The notes beneath the pieces were generated by a model, which saw nothing but the letters and a program-made list of their open reading frames with translations, ran no database searches and was not told where the DNA came from. Source: a virus. From it: a stretch of DNA of 31,320 nt. Shown here piece after piece: positions 29,783 to 31,320 of the stretch (positions are counted from its first letter, which is position 1; the number at the start of each line of letters is the position of its first letter). Location of the stretch: positions 1 through 31,320 of the IMG/VR virus record IMGVR_UViG_3300042368_000355; one strand, 5' to 3'. A program made the translations under genes and the position numbers.

Positions 29783-30505
29783 TTAAGGTTTGTCTTGCTC
29801 TATTTGCTTCTTTAATGTTTGCCAACTCCAGTAGAGACCGTAGTAATCTACGTCTAACGAGAATCGTTTCATATGTCGTACTAGCGCACCTGTGTGTGCG
29901 TAAAGTGGAACACCTGCTTCTTTAAGTTTGCGGAAGAAAACAATGTCTTCTCCTACATACTCATCTCCAATACCTTCTTGCTCTGCAAACATAGACTGAT
30001 TTGGAAACTTAGCACGTAGTGCTGGTACCACAGACTTATGCATTAGAACAAAACCAAAGCCTGCTGAGTCAACTTTTATTACTTGATTCTCAGGCAGTGG
30101 ATGTACGTGTTGGATTACGTGTTCACTAATATTGTGGAACAAAGCAGGGAATGGTTGGGCTAGTGTGCCTTCGTTCTGCTTAGAGATGAAGTAAGTGCCA
30201 GTTACAACTGGCTTACCAATCTTGTCTGCAGCGTCCCATACTTTAGCCAGCACGTGGATATCCATTACGATGTCCGAATCAACCCACAAAAGCCAATCAG
30301 TTTTAATCTGGTCTGCCCAGTAATCAAAGAGTACTTGGCGTTGTCTTCCAATTTGGTTACCTTGCACTCGCATACTGTGCGTAATCTCAATGCCGTTAGC
30401 AGGAGCCTGGAGGGCTATGGAAACCATACCCTCTGTGAACTTGCCATCAGTATTGCCATTGTCACACCAACCTAGTGCTACTGTTCCTTTATTTACTTTA
30501 GCCAT
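29783..30505 (-). CDS. Family-2-like glycosyltransferase (GT-A fold)
   Basis: 240 residues. A nucleotide-sugar binding DxD motif appears as WVDSD at residues 74-78 inside a strand context typical of GT-A enzymes; EDIVFFRKLKEAG near 196-208 fits the acceptor-loop ED. Related proteins occur in many freshwater and marine phages. Placed between integrase and tail gene, it could glycosylate virion proteins or modify host surface glycans to block further phage. GGGGAC precedes the ATG. Confidence 0.75.
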   Translation of the reverse strand: MAKVNKGTVALGWCDNGNTDGKFTEGMVSIALQAPANGIEITHSMRVQGNQIGRQRQVLFDYWADQIKTDWLLWVDSDIVMDIHVLAKVWDAADKIGKPVVTGTYFISKQNEGTLAQPFPALFHNISEHVIQHVHPLPENQVIKVDSAGFGFVLMHKSVVPALRAKFPNQSMFAEQEGIGDEYVGEDIVFFRKLKEAGVPLYAHTGALVRHMKRFSLDVDYYGLYWSWQTLKKQIEQDKP

Positions 30506-30513
30506 AGTGTCCC

Positions 30514-31317
30514 CTATAGTAGATTAACTAGGGAGCGTGTTCGCCCCTGTGATAACTGTGTGTAGATTTGAGTTGTAGCCACACTTGTGTGGCGCATTAA
30601 CTCCTTTACCGCAATCAAATCACCGCCTGATTTCTCAAGCATTGTAGTTGCAAAGTAATGTCGAAGGCTGTGAAAATGCTTAGCGTCTTTACCAAGGATG
30701 CGACGCATCTCATTGGCTGCTCTACTAGATAACTTATTAGGCGTTACCTGCCAAAGTCTTCCAAGGGTCTCATAAGACCTAATCATATCTGAGACGATAG
30801 GCGATACTGGGACTATCAGGTCTGTTCCACCTTTGCCCTGTACTCGTAGAGAGTACCCATCCTCGTGCTCTATCAGGTCTGAGCCTTTGATGTTGGCTAC
30901 TTCCATAGCACGAAGTCCTGCTGTGCCACCTAGTACGAACCAGTTGCGTAGCGTTGGGTTCTTGGCTTCTGCCAGCAACTTCTGATACTCACCCTTGGTT
31001 ACAGGCTTAGGCACACCGCGCCCTGGCTTGACCTGTGGCAGTTGTTCAGCGGGGTTGTTACCATCTACTAACCCCATCTTGTTGAGGGACTTGTAGATGC
31101 TTCTGAGCCTTGCTACATAGGTAGCCTTGGTAGATTGCTTAGTAGCCTGGAGTATCACCCGCTCTAAATCCTCGTAAGAGGCTAGAGCAGGGTGAACACC
31201 CAAGCGTCTAATAATCTGCATATCCTGCTTAAACAATTGCTCAGAGAACCCTGAGGTTCTATAACGATTGTGTAACTGTTCTGCTATCTGTTCTATAGGT
31301 ATAAGTTCCATACCCAT
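30514..31317 (-). CDS. int: Tyrosine recombinase/integrase (5' end may extend past window)
   Basis: 267 residues visible. Catalytic set R136 (GLRAMEV), K162 (QGKGGT), H216 and R219 (HSLRH), H243 (MRHTS) and Y252 (QIYTQL), with a SAM-like core-binding domain at 1-95. It integrates or excises the phage genome at att sites. The frame stays open to the window edge, so the start given (an ATG at 31317, or at 31311) could be internal. It is co-oriented with tail and lysis genes, atypical for a temperate phage, where integrase usually has its own promoter. No att site is recognised. Confidence 0.9.
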   Translation of the reverse strand: MGMELIPIEQIAEQLHNRYRTSGFSEQLFKQDMQIIRRLGVHPALASYEDLERVILQATKQSTKATYVARLRSIYKSLNKMGLVDGNNPAEQLPQVKPGRGVPKPVTKGEYQKLLAEAKNPTLRNWFVLGGTAGLRAMEVANIKGSDLIEHEDGYSLRVQGKGGTDLIVPVSPIVSDMIRSYETLGRLWQVTPNKLSSRAANEMRRILGKDAKHFHSLRHYFATTMLEKSGGDLIAVKELMRHTSVATTQIYTQLSQGRTRSLVNLL

Positions 31318-31320
31318 AGC

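Overview
The window is part of the genome of a tailed double-stranded DNA phage. It carries a terminase large subunit, portal, scaffold, major capsid protein, tail protein, endolysin and holin candidates, primase, helicase and a tyrosine integrase. The host is most likely an actinobacterium: there is a WhiB-type iron-sulfur regulator, an HslV/proteasome-like peptidase and an actinobacterial-style secreted transglycosylase, and there is no LysB-type mycolate esterase. The A/T-rich codon choice of most genes, short spacers and tight overlaps would suit a phage of small-genome aquatic Actinobacteria. That last point is inference, not something the sequence proves.

Layout. (1) 1-15240, all minus strand: head module read right to left as TerL, two small basic proteins, portal, an HslV-like peptidase, three small proteins, a 1709-residue virion protein, two more probable virion proteins, scaffold and major capsid protein. 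The capsid gene runs off the left edge. Many junctions are ATGA or TAATG overlaps, so translation is probably coupled. (2) 15241-16009: non-coding divergent control region with hairpins, operator-like palindromes, a leftward terminator and a branched RNA-like structure. (3) 16010-20537, plus strand: about twenty very small early genes, many Cys-rich, plus a thermonuclease-like protein, WhiB, a secreted transglycosylase and an FmdB-type zinc ribbon. Two spacers hold similar structured leaders, and nearly every gene not overlapped by its predecessor starts behind the sequence GACAGGAG. (4) 20474-25932, minus strand: replication and recombination genes. These are a Cas4/AddB-like nuclease split over two reading frames, a RecA-fold helicase, an endonuclease, a primase split over two frames, a MazG-like/Nmad1 protein, a second PD-(D/E)XK nuclease and a sigma-like factor. 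No DNA polymerase is present. (5) 25933-26242: non-coding, with the terminator of the lysis/tail operon and the promoter and leader of the replication operon. (6) 26243-31320, minus strand: integrase, glycosyltransferase, large tail protein, a spanin-like overlapping pair, holin, M15-type endolysin and a second holin-like protein.

Reading the parts together: the phage is probably temperate. Early transcription goes rightward from the 15.2-16.0 kb region. Replication genes are read leftward from about 26.1 kb. The late genes form one leftward block that would be continuous across the window ends if the genome is circular or permuted. The sigma-like factor at the end of the replication operon is a candidate late-gene activator. 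The most unusual signals are the two genes split in the same (+1) direction, the replication leader whose hairpin loop is complementary to its own ribosome-binding sequence, the duplicated structured early leaders, the HslV-like enzyme next to the portal, and a spanin-like pair in a presumed Gram-positive phage.
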